NCBI GenBank assembly: GCA_002348315.1 | Contig: DEAW01000074.1 | Span: 1 to 19,850, forward strand | From: Planctomycetaceae bacterium UBA2972 | Lineage (GTDB): Bacteria > Planctomycetota > Planctomycetia > Pirellulales > Pirellulaceae | Length of the DNA stretch: 19,850 nt | Reading direction: 5' to 3' | In this document: in pieces, positions 1 through 7,358 of the stretch | Position numbering within the stretch: position 1 is the first letter of the stretch | Layout: the number at the start of each line of letters is the position of its first letter | Position numbers and translations under genes: made by a program | Notes under the pieces: generated by a model | Told to the model about the DNA's origin: nothing | What the model saw: only the letters and a program-made list of their open reading frames with translations | Databases searched by the model: none

Positions 1-230
1 CTTATCAGACTGCCTTGTCAAGAAACGTGAACCCAAATGAAGCCAATGTGTTACTCAACGTCCTGGCAAAACATCGGGAGGCATATCAAGCAAACCCACA
101 GGCTGCCGATGAGTATCTAAGCGTTGGACGACGACCTGTTGCTGAAAACGTTAATAAGAGTGAACTGGCTGCCTGGACATCCGTCGCTCGTATCATTCTT
201 AATCTTCACGAAACAATTACCCGCAACTAA
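1..230 (+). CDS. PSD1 (DUF1553) protein, C-terminal end only (5' end outside window)
   Basis: This is the last 75 or so codons of a larger gene that enters from the left edge; the reading frame is open from position 3 and stops with TAA at 228-230. The end of the protein reads LAAWTSVARIILNLHETITR, which is the typical C-terminus of planctomycete DUF1553/PSD1 proteins (family knowledge). The complete minus-strand PSD1 protein later in this window ends in a similar way (ILLNLDEALTRE). A TTG at 15 could be read as a start, but the frame continues upstream of it without a stop and the family is many hundreds of residues long, so this is a truncated view and not a small gene. A DUF1501 gene starts 34 bp downstream on the same strand, the usual PSD1-DUF1501 order, so the two are probably cotranscribed. 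The function is unknown; proteins of this type are thought to be exported and often carry a cytochrome c-like N-terminal domain that cannot be seen here. Confidence 0.88.
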   Translation, partial: YQTALSRNVNPNEANVLLNVLAKHREAYQANPQAADEYLSVGRRPVAENVNKSELAAWTSVARIILNLHETITRN

Positions 231-264
231 CTCCTGTGGAAATCTAAAACCGGAGACTATTCCC

Positions 265-1689
265 ATGGCTAAAAATTCATTTTCACTGAACCGTCGGTGC
301 CTGCTTGGACGCGGCGCTCAGGGTGTGGGAGTCTACGCACTGGCCTCGCTGATGAACCAGACCCGGGCGGCTGATACCGAAGTCAAAGTTCCCCGCTGGC
401 CCGGCATCCTCAATGGCAGGCTACACGGTGAAGCCAAAGCAAAACGAGTCATCTTTATGACCATGGCCGGCGGCATGAGCCATCTCGAAACATTTGACAA
501 TAAGCCTAAACTGCGGGAACTCGATGGCAAACCAATGCCTGAGTCTTACACAAAAGGGCAACCGATTGCTCAGCTCCAAAATCGCGAATTGCGCTGTTTG
601 GGGGGACAACATGAGTTTAAAAAACATGGTGAATCCGGCAACGAATTGTCCGCAATTTGGGAACACCTCGGCAGCGTCGCAGACGACATCGCTATTGTCC
701 GCTCCCTGAAGACAGAAGCCATCAATCACGACCCGGCTCACACTTTCATGAATACGGGAACCACGATCAGCGGACGACCTTCCATGGGATCGTGGCTGAC
801 TTACGGTCTGGGTTCGGAAACGGAAAACCTGCCCGGATTTGTTGTCCTTACTTCCTCTGGCGGAGGACAGGACCAACCCATCGCCTCACGACAATGGCAT
901 AGTGGATTTCTTCCCAGCCGTTTTCAGGGAGTCCATTTCCACAGTCAGGGAGATCCTGTGCTGTACGTCAATAATCCCCCCGGAGTGGATCGCCAGGGGC
1001 AGTCAGATATTGTAAAAGCCGTACAACAACTCAATCAATTCCGTGGTACGGTCGTCAATGATCCCGAAATTGCCACACGCATCAGCCAGTATGAAATGGC
1101 ATTTCGGATGCAGGCCAGCGTCCCCGGCTTGATGGATACCAGTGATGAAACACAGGCCACCATGGATCTCTACGGGACAAAGGGAGCAGATGGGTCGTTT
1201 GCGGCTAATTGCCTTTTGGCTCGTCGACTGGCAGAACGAGGCTGTCGCTTTATACAGCTCTATCATCGTGGCTGGGACCATCATGGTAACGTCAAAGGAG
1301 CGAGTCAGAATACGGCCAAGCTAATTGATCAGGGGATTACTGCCCTGATCAAAGATCTCAAACAACGAGATATGTTTGAAGATACACTGATCGTCTTTGC
1401 AAGCGAATTCGGTCGTACACCCATGGCTCAGGGTAACGGACGCGATCATCACATTAAAGGCTATTCAATCTTCCTCGCCGGTGGCGGAATTAAACCGGGA
1501 ACAACCGTCGGAGCGACCGATGACCTCGGTTATAACGCCGTTGATGATGTGGTAACAGTTCACGACCTGCACGCTACCATGCTGCATTTACTGGGAATCA
1601 ATCATGAACGCATGACGTTCCAATTCCAGGGTCGGGACTTCCGACTCACTGATGTACACGGGACGGTTGTAGATAAATTACTGGCGTAA
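265..1689 (+). CDS. DUF1501 family exported protein (alkaline-phosphatase/sulfatase-like fold)
   Basis: A 474-residue protein of the DUF1501 family, distantly related to the sulfatase/alkaline phosphatase superfamily (family knowledge). The ATG at 265 is preferred because GGAG lies at 252-255, 9 nt upstream, and the protein then begins with SLNRRCLLGRGAQG, a twin-arginine (Tat) type signal. A longer in-frame reading from 124 overlaps the preceding PSD1 gene and would bury the signal. Family motifs are visible: an N-terminal block around residues 61-80 (VIFMTMAGGMSHLETFD), GWDHHG at about 336-341, GRDHH at 392-396 and HDLHATMLHLLGI starting at 433. The His/Asp clusters are probable metal ligands. 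It follows a PSD1 gene by 34 bp, the standard module order. The substrate is unknown; export by Tat and an extracytoplasmic hydrolase role are inference. The C-terminal FQGRDFRLTDVHG closely resembles that of the minus-strand paralogue. Confidence 0.93.
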   Translation: MAKNSFSLNRRCLLGRGAQGVGVYALASLMNQTRAADTEVKVPRWPGILNGRLHGEAKAKRVIFMTMAGGMSHLETFDNKPKLRELDGKPMPESYTKGQPIAQLQNRELRCLGGQHEFKKHGESGNELSAIWEHLGSVADDIAIVRSLKTEAINHDPAHTFMNTGTTISGRPSMGSWLTYGLGSETENLPGFVVLTSSGGGQDQPIASRQWHSGFLPSRFQGVHFHSQGDPVLYVNNPPGVDRQGQSDIVKAVQQLNQFRGTVVNDPEIATRISQYEMAFRMQASVPGLMDTSDETQATMDLYGTKGADGSFAANCLLARRLAERGCRFIQLYHRGWDHHGNVKGASQNTAKLIDQGITALIKDLKQRDMFEDTLIVFASEFGRTPMAQGNGRDHHIKGYSIFLAGGGIKPGTTVGATDDLGYNAVDDVVTVHDLHATMLHLLGINHERMTFQFQGRDFRLTDVHGTVVDKLLA

Positions 1690-1701
1690 GTGTTGGCTTA
1701 C
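1686..1701. repeat. Short inverted repeat spanning the two facing stop codons
   Basis: GTAAG (1686-1690), a 6-nt loop and CTTAC (1697-1701) form a perfect 5-bp stem followed on the plus strand by TTTAAAAT. The left arm contains the TAA stop of the plus-strand DUF1501 gene and the right arm the TAA stop of the minus-strand one. It could act as a weak bidirectional terminator, but the stem is short and the U tract poor, so this is tentative. No better terminator exists between the two convergent genes. Confidence 0.3.
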
Positions 1702-3095
1702 TTTAAAATATCACGGATGACATTTCCGGAGACATCCGTCAGGCGAAAATCACGTCCCTGATGACGATAGACTAATCGCTCGTGATCCAACCCCAGAGTA
1801 TGTAATGCCGTGGCATGGATGTCATGAACATCCACCTTGTCTTCGGATGCATGAAATCCAAATTCGTCGGTAGCACCAAAGACCGTACCTCCCCGGACGC
1901 CTCCTCCAGCCATCCACATCGTAAATCCGTGAGGGTGATGATCCCGGCCCCAGTTGCCGCCGCCTCCCTGAATCACCGGTGTACGCCCAAATTCACCGCC
2001 CCAAATCACCAACGTCTCGGCTAACAGGCCACGCTGATCCAGATCGCTGAGCAGAGCCGCAATCGGTTGATCCACCGCCCGACACTGCCTCGCATGTTGC
2101 TTTTCCAGACTGTCATGAGAATCCCAGCCCATATCATATAGCTGGATGTAACGAACTCCGCTTTCCACCATCCGCCTGGCTAATAAGCAATTCCTGGCGA
2201 AGGATGGTTTACCATCCTGCACACCATATTGCTCCAGTGTTGTGGCCGTTTCATGGGCTAAGTTCATCAGTCTGGGAGCTTCCATCTGCATTTGAAAGGC
2301 AAGTTCATACTGCTTTATCCGAGTTTGAATTTCGGGGTCTGCCGTGGCTGTAAAACGACGGTCGTTCATCCAACGCATGAGATTTAATTGCTGCCTGCGT
2401 TCCGCTCTGGTTACCCGAGGCGGGTTATCCAGAAATAAAATCGGGCTACCTGTATTACGAAGTTCCACTCCCTGATGCTCGGTAGGTAAAAAACCACTAG
2501 ACCAATAACTCGTTAACAACGGCTGACGTTTCACTCCCGATGTCATAACGACATAGGCCGGCATCTCTTCGGTCATATTGCCCAATCCATAACTTACCCA
2601 GGACCCCATCGTTGGACGGCCCACTCGTGAGTCCCCTGTATTCAATAGATTGACGGCAGGGTCATGATTGAATACAGAGCTATGAGCAGAACGAATCACT
2701 GCCAAATGATCCGCCATGGAGGCGACCTGAGGAAACAACTCGGACACCGCAATTCCGGACTCACCATGTTGGGAAAACTTAAAGGGAGATGCTTGCAGGT
2801 TTGGTTGCTTCGTTGACGAAGGAATCATCGCAAAATGCACGTCTTTGATGTAGGACTCCGGAATCGGCTGTCCATTTCGTCTGGTGAGCTCCGGCTTCGG
2901 GTCAAACGTATCGACATGCGAGGGTCCACCCGACATGAATAAATAGATGACGTGCTTCGCTGTCGCTGGAAAATGCTGATCGAGTGAAACTTGATTCCCC
3001 TGGCACGCTCCTAAATGATTGATGGCGGCCAGAGAAAGTAATCCACCTGACTTGGTCAGCATCGTTCTTCTTGTTAACTGATCTACGCTGGTCAT
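1698..3095 (-). CDS. DUF1501 family exported protein, second copy, possible Tat lipoprotein
   Basis: A 465-residue paralogue of the DUF1501 protein at 265-1689. The N-terminus shows LTRRTMLTKSG (twin arginines at residues 9-10), a hydrophobic stretch and then LGAC with Cys31, which fits a lipobox; Tat export with lipid anchoring is therefore possible. Family motifs: VIYLFMSGGPSHVDTFDPKP near the N-terminus, GWDSHD, ETLVIWGGEFGRTPV, GRDHHPHG and VHDIHATALHTLGLDHERL, ending in HQGRDFRLTDVSG. The ATG at 3095 lies 1 bp after the stop of the upstream PSD1 gene. A purine stretch (GAGAG) in the end of that gene is the only ribosome-binding-like sequence, so translation is probably coupled. It forms a two-gene operon with PSD1 and faces the plus-strand DUF1501 gene, with 8 bp between the stop codons. 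The substrate is unknown. Confidence 0.94.
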   Translation of the reverse strand: MTSVDQLTRRTMLTKSGGLLSLAAINHLGACQGNQVSLDQHFPATAKHVIYLFMSGGPSHVDTFDPKPELTRRNGQPIPESYIKDVHFAMIPSSTKQPNLQASPFKFSQHGESGIAVSELFPQVASMADHLAVIRSAHSSVFNHDPAVNLLNTGDSRVGRPTMGSWVSYGLGNMTEEMPAYVVMTSGVKRQPLLTSYWSSGFLPTEHQGVELRNTGSPILFLDNPPRVTRAERRQQLNLMRWMNDRRFTATADPEIQTRIKQYELAFQMQMEAPRLMNLAHETATTLEQYGVQDGKPSFARNCLLARRMVESGVRYIQLYDMGWDSHDSLEKQHARQCRAVDQPIAALLSDLDQRGLLAETLVIWGGEFGRTPVIQGGGGNWGRDHHPHGFTMWMAGGGVRGGTVFGATDEFGFHASEDKVDVHDIHATALHTLGLDHERLVYRHQGRDFRLTDVSGNVIRDILK

Positions 3096-3096
3096 A

Positions 3097-6069
3097 TTAC
3101 TCTCTCGTTAAAGCTTCATCGAGATTGAGCAAGATCTGTACAAACTGAAACAGGCGATCCGGATGCGACGTTGCCAGATAAGCCTCAAATCGTTTCAGTT
3201 CCTGACGATCCGGAGATCGACTCAGAATCAATTGGAATGCTAGCAACACCTGCTCGACTGGTTCGTCTGAGTAAGCTGAGAGTCGCCGGGCAATATCCTC
3301 TGTAAAACGATGCAGATGGGGATCGTTCATGAGTGCTAATGCCTGAAGCGGCGTATTGGTTTTCAATCGCTGTGTGGTGCAACGCTCTCGACTCGGAGCA
3401 TCTAACAGTATGAACAGAGGGTAGGGCGACATCCGTTGCCAGTACGTATAAAGCGACCGCCGGTATTGATCAGGCTCAGGCGAATTCACCCACTGTCCCG
3501 CAGTCTCGTCACGATATTGTCCTGTACCTTCAGGTTGTTCAGGAAAAACACTCGGCCCTCCCAATTCCTGATTCATTTTTCCACTGGCAAATACAGCCAG
3601 ATCCCTTATTTGCTCAGCGTTCATGCGTATACGAGGAGCGTAACTTAGCCATCGATTCTCCGGGTCTGGTGTTTCAGCAGCACGGTTTTTGGTAGATGCC
3701 TGCTGATAGACAGCAGACTGCAGAATCAATCGATGAATATGCTTAACATTCCAGCCACTTTCTCTGAATTCAACAGCCAGCCAGTCGAGCAGCCCGGGAT
3801 GACTGGGATATTCTCCCTGTAAGCCGAAGTCATCAACCGTCGCGACGATCCCGCGGCCAAAATAATGTTGCCAGATTCGATTGACGGCAACGCGAGCAAC
3901 CAAGGCATTTTCTTTGTCAAACAAACTCCGAGCGAAGGTCAGGCGAGTTGGTTGATGATTTTCTGTGCTCGCAATGACTGCTGGGATGCCTGGTTCCACT
4001 GCCGGGCCCGGATTCTCAAAATCACCGCGAATGTGAATATATGTTTCACGTGGTGTGGGCAATTCTGCCATCACCTGAGCTTCCAGCGTCTGCTTTTCTA
4101 AGCGACTTATTTCTGTACGTAGAGAGGTGATTTGTTTTGTCAATTCGTCCGGAATGCTTTCCTGTAACTGCTGGTAGTACTCAGCCACTTCCCGGGTGAA
4201 TTCACTTTGCTCAATTGCCTGATGCAGTTCATTGGCTTGCTGCCGGGTAATCGCTCCTAACTGAATGCCATTCAGCGGGCGATCAAATAGTCGTAGGTCT
4301 TTGATTTGACCGTCCAGAAAAAACTTATTCGGCTGGTCAGCATTATCAAATCCACCGCCGATGGCTAAGGGGAGCGGGGAATGGGCTATCGAAGAAATCA
4401 TTTCACCGGTCATTTCAGCTGCCGAATCTAATTTGCCATCCACATAGAGTTGAATCGATTTTCCCGCCTCGAAGCGAAGAGCAATATGATGCCACTTTCC
4501 ATCGTTAACTGCAGTGGAGCCATAAATAATCGGTCCGCGAAATGGATGCTGGTTCTCGGAAAGCCAGGCGTACAGAGTGCCTGGCTTGCTGCCCGGGTCA
4601 CTCTGACCACCAATGCCAAAGACATAGGAACGTCGCTGAGACTTCCAATCATATTTGCTCACCAGATCGACTTCTGTCTGTGTCGTTTTAATCCACATTC
4701 CGATCGACAGGCTCCCGGTAAGATTCGGAGTCTGTTGCTTGGGAACCAGATAGGCCTTTGATCCGTCGAGAGTAAGTTCGGCAAGTTGGAACGCCGGCTT
4801 TTGTAGCGCCGTTAACCGGGCCGGGTCCGAAAGCCAGTGTTGTAGGTCCTTTATCGCCTGCTGAGCTGTGACGTTAGCTGCCGGCGTCTTCAACTTGCTT
4901 TCTAAAGAAGCTACTTGAGTTCGAAGTTTGTCGATTCGCTGCTGAGTGGCTGGTGGAAGTACTTGAATGCGTGGGCCGTGAACATCAAATCGTTCACCAA
5001 GATGTGGCACGTTATTAAAGATAGCGTAGAGTTGGTAATACTCTTTTTGAGTCAGTGGATCGTATTTATGGTCATGGCATTCAGCACAACCAACCGTCAG
5101 GCCCAGCCACACTTTGCCTGTTGTTTCCAGTCGATCAATAATTCCTTTGACCCGAAATTCCTCTTTGCGAGGATTGTTTCCCAACGCCTGCATCGAATTT
5201 CGATGAAATCCGGTGGCAATGAGTTGAGAGACGGTGGGCTCGTCCAGCATATCGCCAGCCAGTTGTTCGATCGTGAATTGATCGTAAGGCATATTATCGT
5301 TAATCGCGTTGATCACCCAATCCCGAAACAGCCACATGGGGCGGGGCTTATCGGCGGCATGCCCCGTGGTATCTGCATAACGGGCGGCATCCAGCCAATC
5401 GTTTGCCTGATGTTCCCCAAAGGCCGGTTGATCAAGAAAATAATCAACCCAGGCCTTCCAGCTACGTTCTTCCTGATGGAATTTGCTTTGTTCTTCAAGC
5501 GTTGGAGGGAGGCCGGTCGTATCCAAAGCTAAGCGGCGTAACAGTGTGGTTGCGAAAGCCTGCTCTGAAGGATGAAGCCTGACAGACTGGAGTTTGTGCA
5601 GAATGAAAAGATCAATTTCATTTTTCGCCCATTTCTTATTCTTTACCTCGGGCAATGGAGGGCGTCGAGGAGCACGAAAGGCCCAGTGCGTGCTGACTTC
5701 GGCACCTTGAGAAATCCAGTCGTGAATAGTCGTTAACTGTTGCTTTGTAAGACGAGCGCCATGCTCGGCGGGAGGCATACGTTGCTCTGGCTCGGCTATC
5801 AATCTCTGCCAAAGATGACTTCCTTCCGGTGCCCCCGGTCGAATCAATGATTTGGAAGCATGAGGTTGAATCACGTTGGTTAAATCATCCAATCGGAGAT
5901 TCGCCTGACGAGCCTTTTCATCCGGGCCATGACAGGCATAACAATGCTGACTCAGAATGGGAGTGATATCCCGGGAGTAGTCCACTTGAGGTGATTGAGC
6001 GTTCGCAATCGAAGAAACTGCGACGACTACCAGCCACATTGCGACAATTCGGATTACGAGTGATTGCAT
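3097..6069 (-). CDS. PSD1 protein: cytochrome c-like PSCyt1 + DUF1549 (PSCyt2) + LamG-like + DUF1553
   Basis: A 990-residue exported planctomycete protein. Residues 1-24 form a Sec-type signal peptide (hydrophobic core, ANA before Gln25). PSCyt1 follows with a c-type heme motif CYACH at 43-47 and the typical RQANLRLDD segment. DUF1549 (about 145-360) carries a second CxxCH, CAECH, at 328-332. Residues around 430-610 resemble a LamG/concanavalin-type domain (SLSIGMWIKTTQ, WHHIALRFEAGKSIQLYVDG, IKDLRLFDRPL). Two likely coiled-coil stretches flank it, near 375-400 and 640-675. DUF1553 occupies about 700-960 (VARVAVNRIWQHYFGRGIV, HPGLLDWLA). The family is abundant in planctomycetes, usually next to DUF1501, and is suspected of roles in polymer breakdown or electron transfer, without proof. 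The LamG-like domain suggests glycan binding (inference). There is no clear Shine-Dalgarno sequence before the ATG. The gene is followed 1 bp later by DUF1501. Confidence 0.94.
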   Translation of the reverse strand: MQSLVIRIVAMWLVVVAVSSIANAQSPQVDYSRDITPILSQHCYACHGPDEKARQANLRLDDLTNVIQPHASKSLIRPGAPEGSHLWQRLIAEPEQRMPPAEHGARLTKQQLTTIHDWISQGAEVSTHWAFRAPRRPPLPEVKNKKWAKNEIDLFILHKLQSVRLHPSEQAFATTLLRRLALDTTGLPPTLEEQSKFHQEERSWKAWVDYFLDQPAFGEHQANDWLDAARYADTTGHAADKPRPMWLFRDWVINAINDNMPYDQFTIEQLAGDMLDEPTVSQLIATGFHRNSMQALGNNPRKEEFRVKGIIDRLETTGKVWLGLTVGCAECHDHKYDPLTQKEYYQLYAIFNNVPHLGERFDVHGPRIQVLPPATQQRIDKLRTQVASLESKLKTPAANVTAQQAIKDLQHWLSDPARLTALQKPAFQLAELTLDGSKAYLVPKQQTPNLTGSLSIGMWIKTTQTEVDLVSKYDWKSQRRSYVFGIGGQSDPGSKPGTLYAWLSENQHPFRGPIIYGSTAVNDGKWHHIALRFEAGKSIQLYVDGKLDSAAEMTGEMISSIAHSPLPLAIGGGFDNADQPNKFFLDGQIKDLRLFDRPLNGIQLGAITRQQANELHQAIEQSEFTREVAEYYQQLQESIPDELTKQITSLRTEISRLEKQTLEAQVMAELPTPRETYIHIRGDFENPGPAVEPGIPAVIASTENHQPTRLTFARSLFDKENALVARVAVNRIWQHYFGRGIVATVDDFGLQGEYPSHPGLLDWLAVEFRESGWNVKHIHRLILQSAVYQQASTKNRAAETPDPENRWLSYAPRIRMNAEQIRDLAVFASGKMNQELGGPSVFPEQPEGTGQYRDETAGQWVNSPEPDQYRRSLYTYWQRMSPYPLFILLDAPSRERCTTQRLKTNTPLQALALMNDPHLHRFTEDIARRLSAYSDEPVEQVLLAFQLILSRSPDRQELKRFEAYLATSHPDRLFQFVQILLNLDEALTRE

Positions 6070-6123
6070 GCGAGAAACAAACTCAAAAACGAGGTGCGAT
6101 GAAAGCCAGTGCTGTCTGCTCTC

Positions 6124-6132
6124 ACTATACCA
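6124..6132 (-). promoter_or_regulatory. Candidate extended -10 promoter for the minus-strand PSD1-DUF1501 operon
   Basis: On the minus strand the sequence reads TGG followed by TATAGT, an extended -10 (TGn plus a 5/6 match to TATAAT). The -10 hexamer is at 6124-6129. It would start transcription about 48 nt before the PSD1 ATG. No good -35 was found at 16-18 bp, which extended -10 promoters can tolerate. This is a by-eye consensus match only. Confidence 0.35.
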
Positions 6133-6184
6133 AATGCTCTAATCCTCTTTGGATTTCTGAGTTTTCAAAACGTGATCTCAATAG

Positions 6185-6213
6185 TTGACTTGGAGCAACC
6201 CAACGAATAGGGT
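6185..6213 (+). promoter_or_regulatory. Candidate sigma-70 promoter for the FHA/peroxiredoxin-like unit
   Basis: TTGACT (6185-6190), a 17-bp spacer and TAGGGT (6208-6213). The -35 is a 5/6 match; the -10 keeps only the key first TA and last T. It lies in the 217-bp gap between the divergent PSD1 and FHA genes, about 70 bp before the FHA start. Apart from this and the minus-strand candidate, I see nothing else definable in the gap. Confidence 0.35.
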
Positions 6214-6286
6214 AAACATTCCCACCTAAGAGTGCGCATATGCGACGTGGCCTTCATGAAGAAGCTACGACCATCGTCAGGACGAC

Positions 6287-6625
6287 ATGTTCCCCCTCAG
6301 GGTACTCATGAAACCTACCTACCCAACCACATTTCCAACCTTACTGGTTCCTGCAACCACCGAGTTAGATCGGCCCGTGCGGATCAACAAATATCCGGTA
6401 CGATTGGGCCGTTGTGAATCTGCTGACATTCGCCTCGAGGATCGCTGGCTGAGCCGTAACCATTGTGAAATTGACGTGAACGAAAGTGGTCTGGTGATTC
6501 GAGACCTCGGTTCGAAACATGGGACCTATGTTAATGAAGCGGAGATCAACGAATCTACGATTGAGTCCGGAGATGAATTGAGAATTGGGATCACTCGGTT
6601 TGTAGTCGAGATTCCAAAAGAATAG
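6287..6625 (+). CDS. Small stand-alone FHA-domain protein
   Basis: A 112-residue protein consisting almost entirely of one forkhead-associated (FHA) domain, a phosphothreonine-binding module. The diagnostic pattern is present: VRLGR, then RWLSRNHCEI with the Ser and His typical of the binding loops, then LVIRDLGSKHGTYVN, and a final strand GDELRIGITRFVVEI. No transmembrane segment, kinase or other domain is attached, so it is probably a cytoplasmic adaptor that binds a phosphorylated partner (inference). Two starts are possible: ATG 6287, with AGGA at 6279-6282 only 4 nt away, and ATG 6308, with AGGG at 6299-6302 spaced by 5 nt. The FHA core starts later than both, so the choice does not change the call. 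The next gene, a peroxiredoxin-like protein, starts 60 bp downstream on the same strand with no terminator between. No Ser/Thr kinase gene is visible in the window. Confidence 0.85.
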   Translation: MFPLRVLMKPTYPTTFPTLLVPATTELDRPVRINKYPVRLGRCESADIRLEDRWLSRNHCEIDVNESGLVIRDLGSKHGTYVNEAEINESTIESGDELRIGITRFVVEIPKE

Positions 6626-6673
6626 AATCACTGATTGGACAACTTTGTTCTCTTAATAGACTCATTCCCATAC

Positions 6674-6677
6674 AGGA
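6674..6677 (+). promoter_or_regulatory. Ribosome binding site AGGA selecting the GTG start at 6686
   Basis: AGGA with an 8-nt spacer to GTG 6686. The other candidates, TTG 6635 and ATG 6707, lack a comparable site. The resulting N-terminus (VVKTASTMLPLGTQAPDF) also fits the start of related proteins better. Confidence 0.6.
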
Positions 6678-6685
6678 TCTTCAAC

Positions 6686-7282
6686 GTGGTAAAAACTGCA
6701 AGCACAATGCTTCCGCTAGGCACGCAAGCGCCGGACTTCTCATTGATTAACGTCGACAGCCAAACTGTATCGCTGTCAGATTTTTCCGGTAAACCCGCCT
6801 TACTGGTGATGTTCATCTGTAATCATTGCCCGTTTGTAAAACACATCGCTGATGAACTTTCCGCATTGGGGCGTGAATATCAATCACGAGGAGCAGGCGT
6901 GGTTGCCATCAGTAGTAATGACTCGACAAAATACCCCGAAGATTCGCCGGAACAGATGGTGCATGAAGCGGAAAATCGAGGATACGTTTTTCCATATCTT
7001 TTTGACGAAGAACAGGAAGTTGCCAAAGCCTATCATGCGGCATGCACTCCTGACTTTTACATCTTTGACGGTGACCAAAAACTGGTTTATCGCGGTCAAC
7101 TCGATGACAGTCGTCCTGGTAATGAGATCCCTGTAACAGGTTCCGATTTGCGAGCGGCCCTCGATGCCGTGCTGGCAGGACAACCGGTTGCCGAGCAACA
7201 GACCCCCAGTATCGGATGTAATATCAAGTGGGTGGAAACTCAGGAGCCTGAGTACTTCAATCCCAATGGCATTGATGGCTAA
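6686..7282 (+). CDS. Thioredoxin-fold protein of the peroxiredoxin-like (PRX_like1 / AhpC-TSA) group
   Basis: A 198-residue protein, probably cytoplasmic since no signal peptide is seen. The N-terminal LGTQAPDFSLINVD leads into a thioredoxin fold with the redox motif CNHC at residues 45-48 (VMFICNHCPFVKHIADEL). HAACTPDFYIFD (Cys120, with the Thr-Pro typical of the cis-Pro loop), LVYRGQLDDSRP and SIGCNIKW (Cys178) near the C-terminus follow. These blocks match a widespread group of peroxiredoxin-like thioredoxin-family proteins of unproven substrate. A CxxC, in place of the TxxC of classical peroxiredoxins, suggests thiol-disulfide exchange or a non-classical peroxidase. GTG 6686 is chosen as start on the basis of AGGA at 6674-6677; TTG 6635 and ATG 6707 are less likely. 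It lies 60 bp after the FHA gene and is probably cotranscribed with it. A strong terminator follows 18 bp after the stop. Confidence 0.88.
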   Translation: MVKTASTMLPLGTQAPDFSLINVDSQTVSLSDFSGKPALLVMFICNHCPFVKHIADELSALGREYQSRGAGVVAISSNDSTKYPEDSPEQMVHEAENRGYVFPYLFDEEQEVAKAYHAACTPDFYIFDGDQKLVYRGQLDDSRPGNEIPVTGSDLRAALDAVLAGQPVAEQQTPSIGCNIKWVETQEPEYFNPNGIDG

Positions 7283-7300
7283 CTGTGAAGACTGAATAAT

Positions 7301-7337
7301 AAAAAAAGCTTCGGCCGGTTTGGTCGAAGCTTTTTTT
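7301..7337. terminator. Bidirectional rho-independent terminator
   Basis: A perfect 13-bp stem: A7-GCTTCG at 7301-7313 pairs with CGAAGC-T7 at 7325-7337. Further G-T and C-G pairs extend the stem into the loop. The stem contains its own A tract on the left and T tract on the right, so it has the form of an intrinsic terminator on both strands. It sits between the convergent peroxiredoxin-like gene and the dehydrogenase gene and would serve both. Confidence 0.92.
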
Positions 7338-7358
7338 GTGTTGTCCGATCTAACAGAT

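Noticed and set aside
15..230. A 71-residue stand-alone gene starting at TTG 15
   Set aside because: The frame is open to the left edge and the residues match the C-terminus of a PSD1 protein, so it is a truncated large gene.
124..264. In-frame 5' extension of the plus-strand DUF1501 gene
   Set aside because: It overlaps the end of the upstream PSD1 gene in another frame, has no ribosome binding site, and would place the twin-arginine signal about 50 residues inside the protein. ATG 265 has GGAG upstream.
421..876. A 151-codon minus-strand open frame opposite the plus-strand DUF1501 gene
   Set aside because: A shadow of a well-supported coding region, with no domain or ribosome binding site.
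4915..5532. A 205-codon plus-strand open frame inside the minus-strand PSD1 gene
   Set aside because: It lies wholly opposite a gene with clear DUF1549 motifs, and its translation shows no recognisable domain.
6232..6417. A 61-codon plus-strand frame overlapping the FHA start
   Set aside because: It overlaps the FHA gene in another frame and has no recognisable product. The FHA frame carries the full domain signature.
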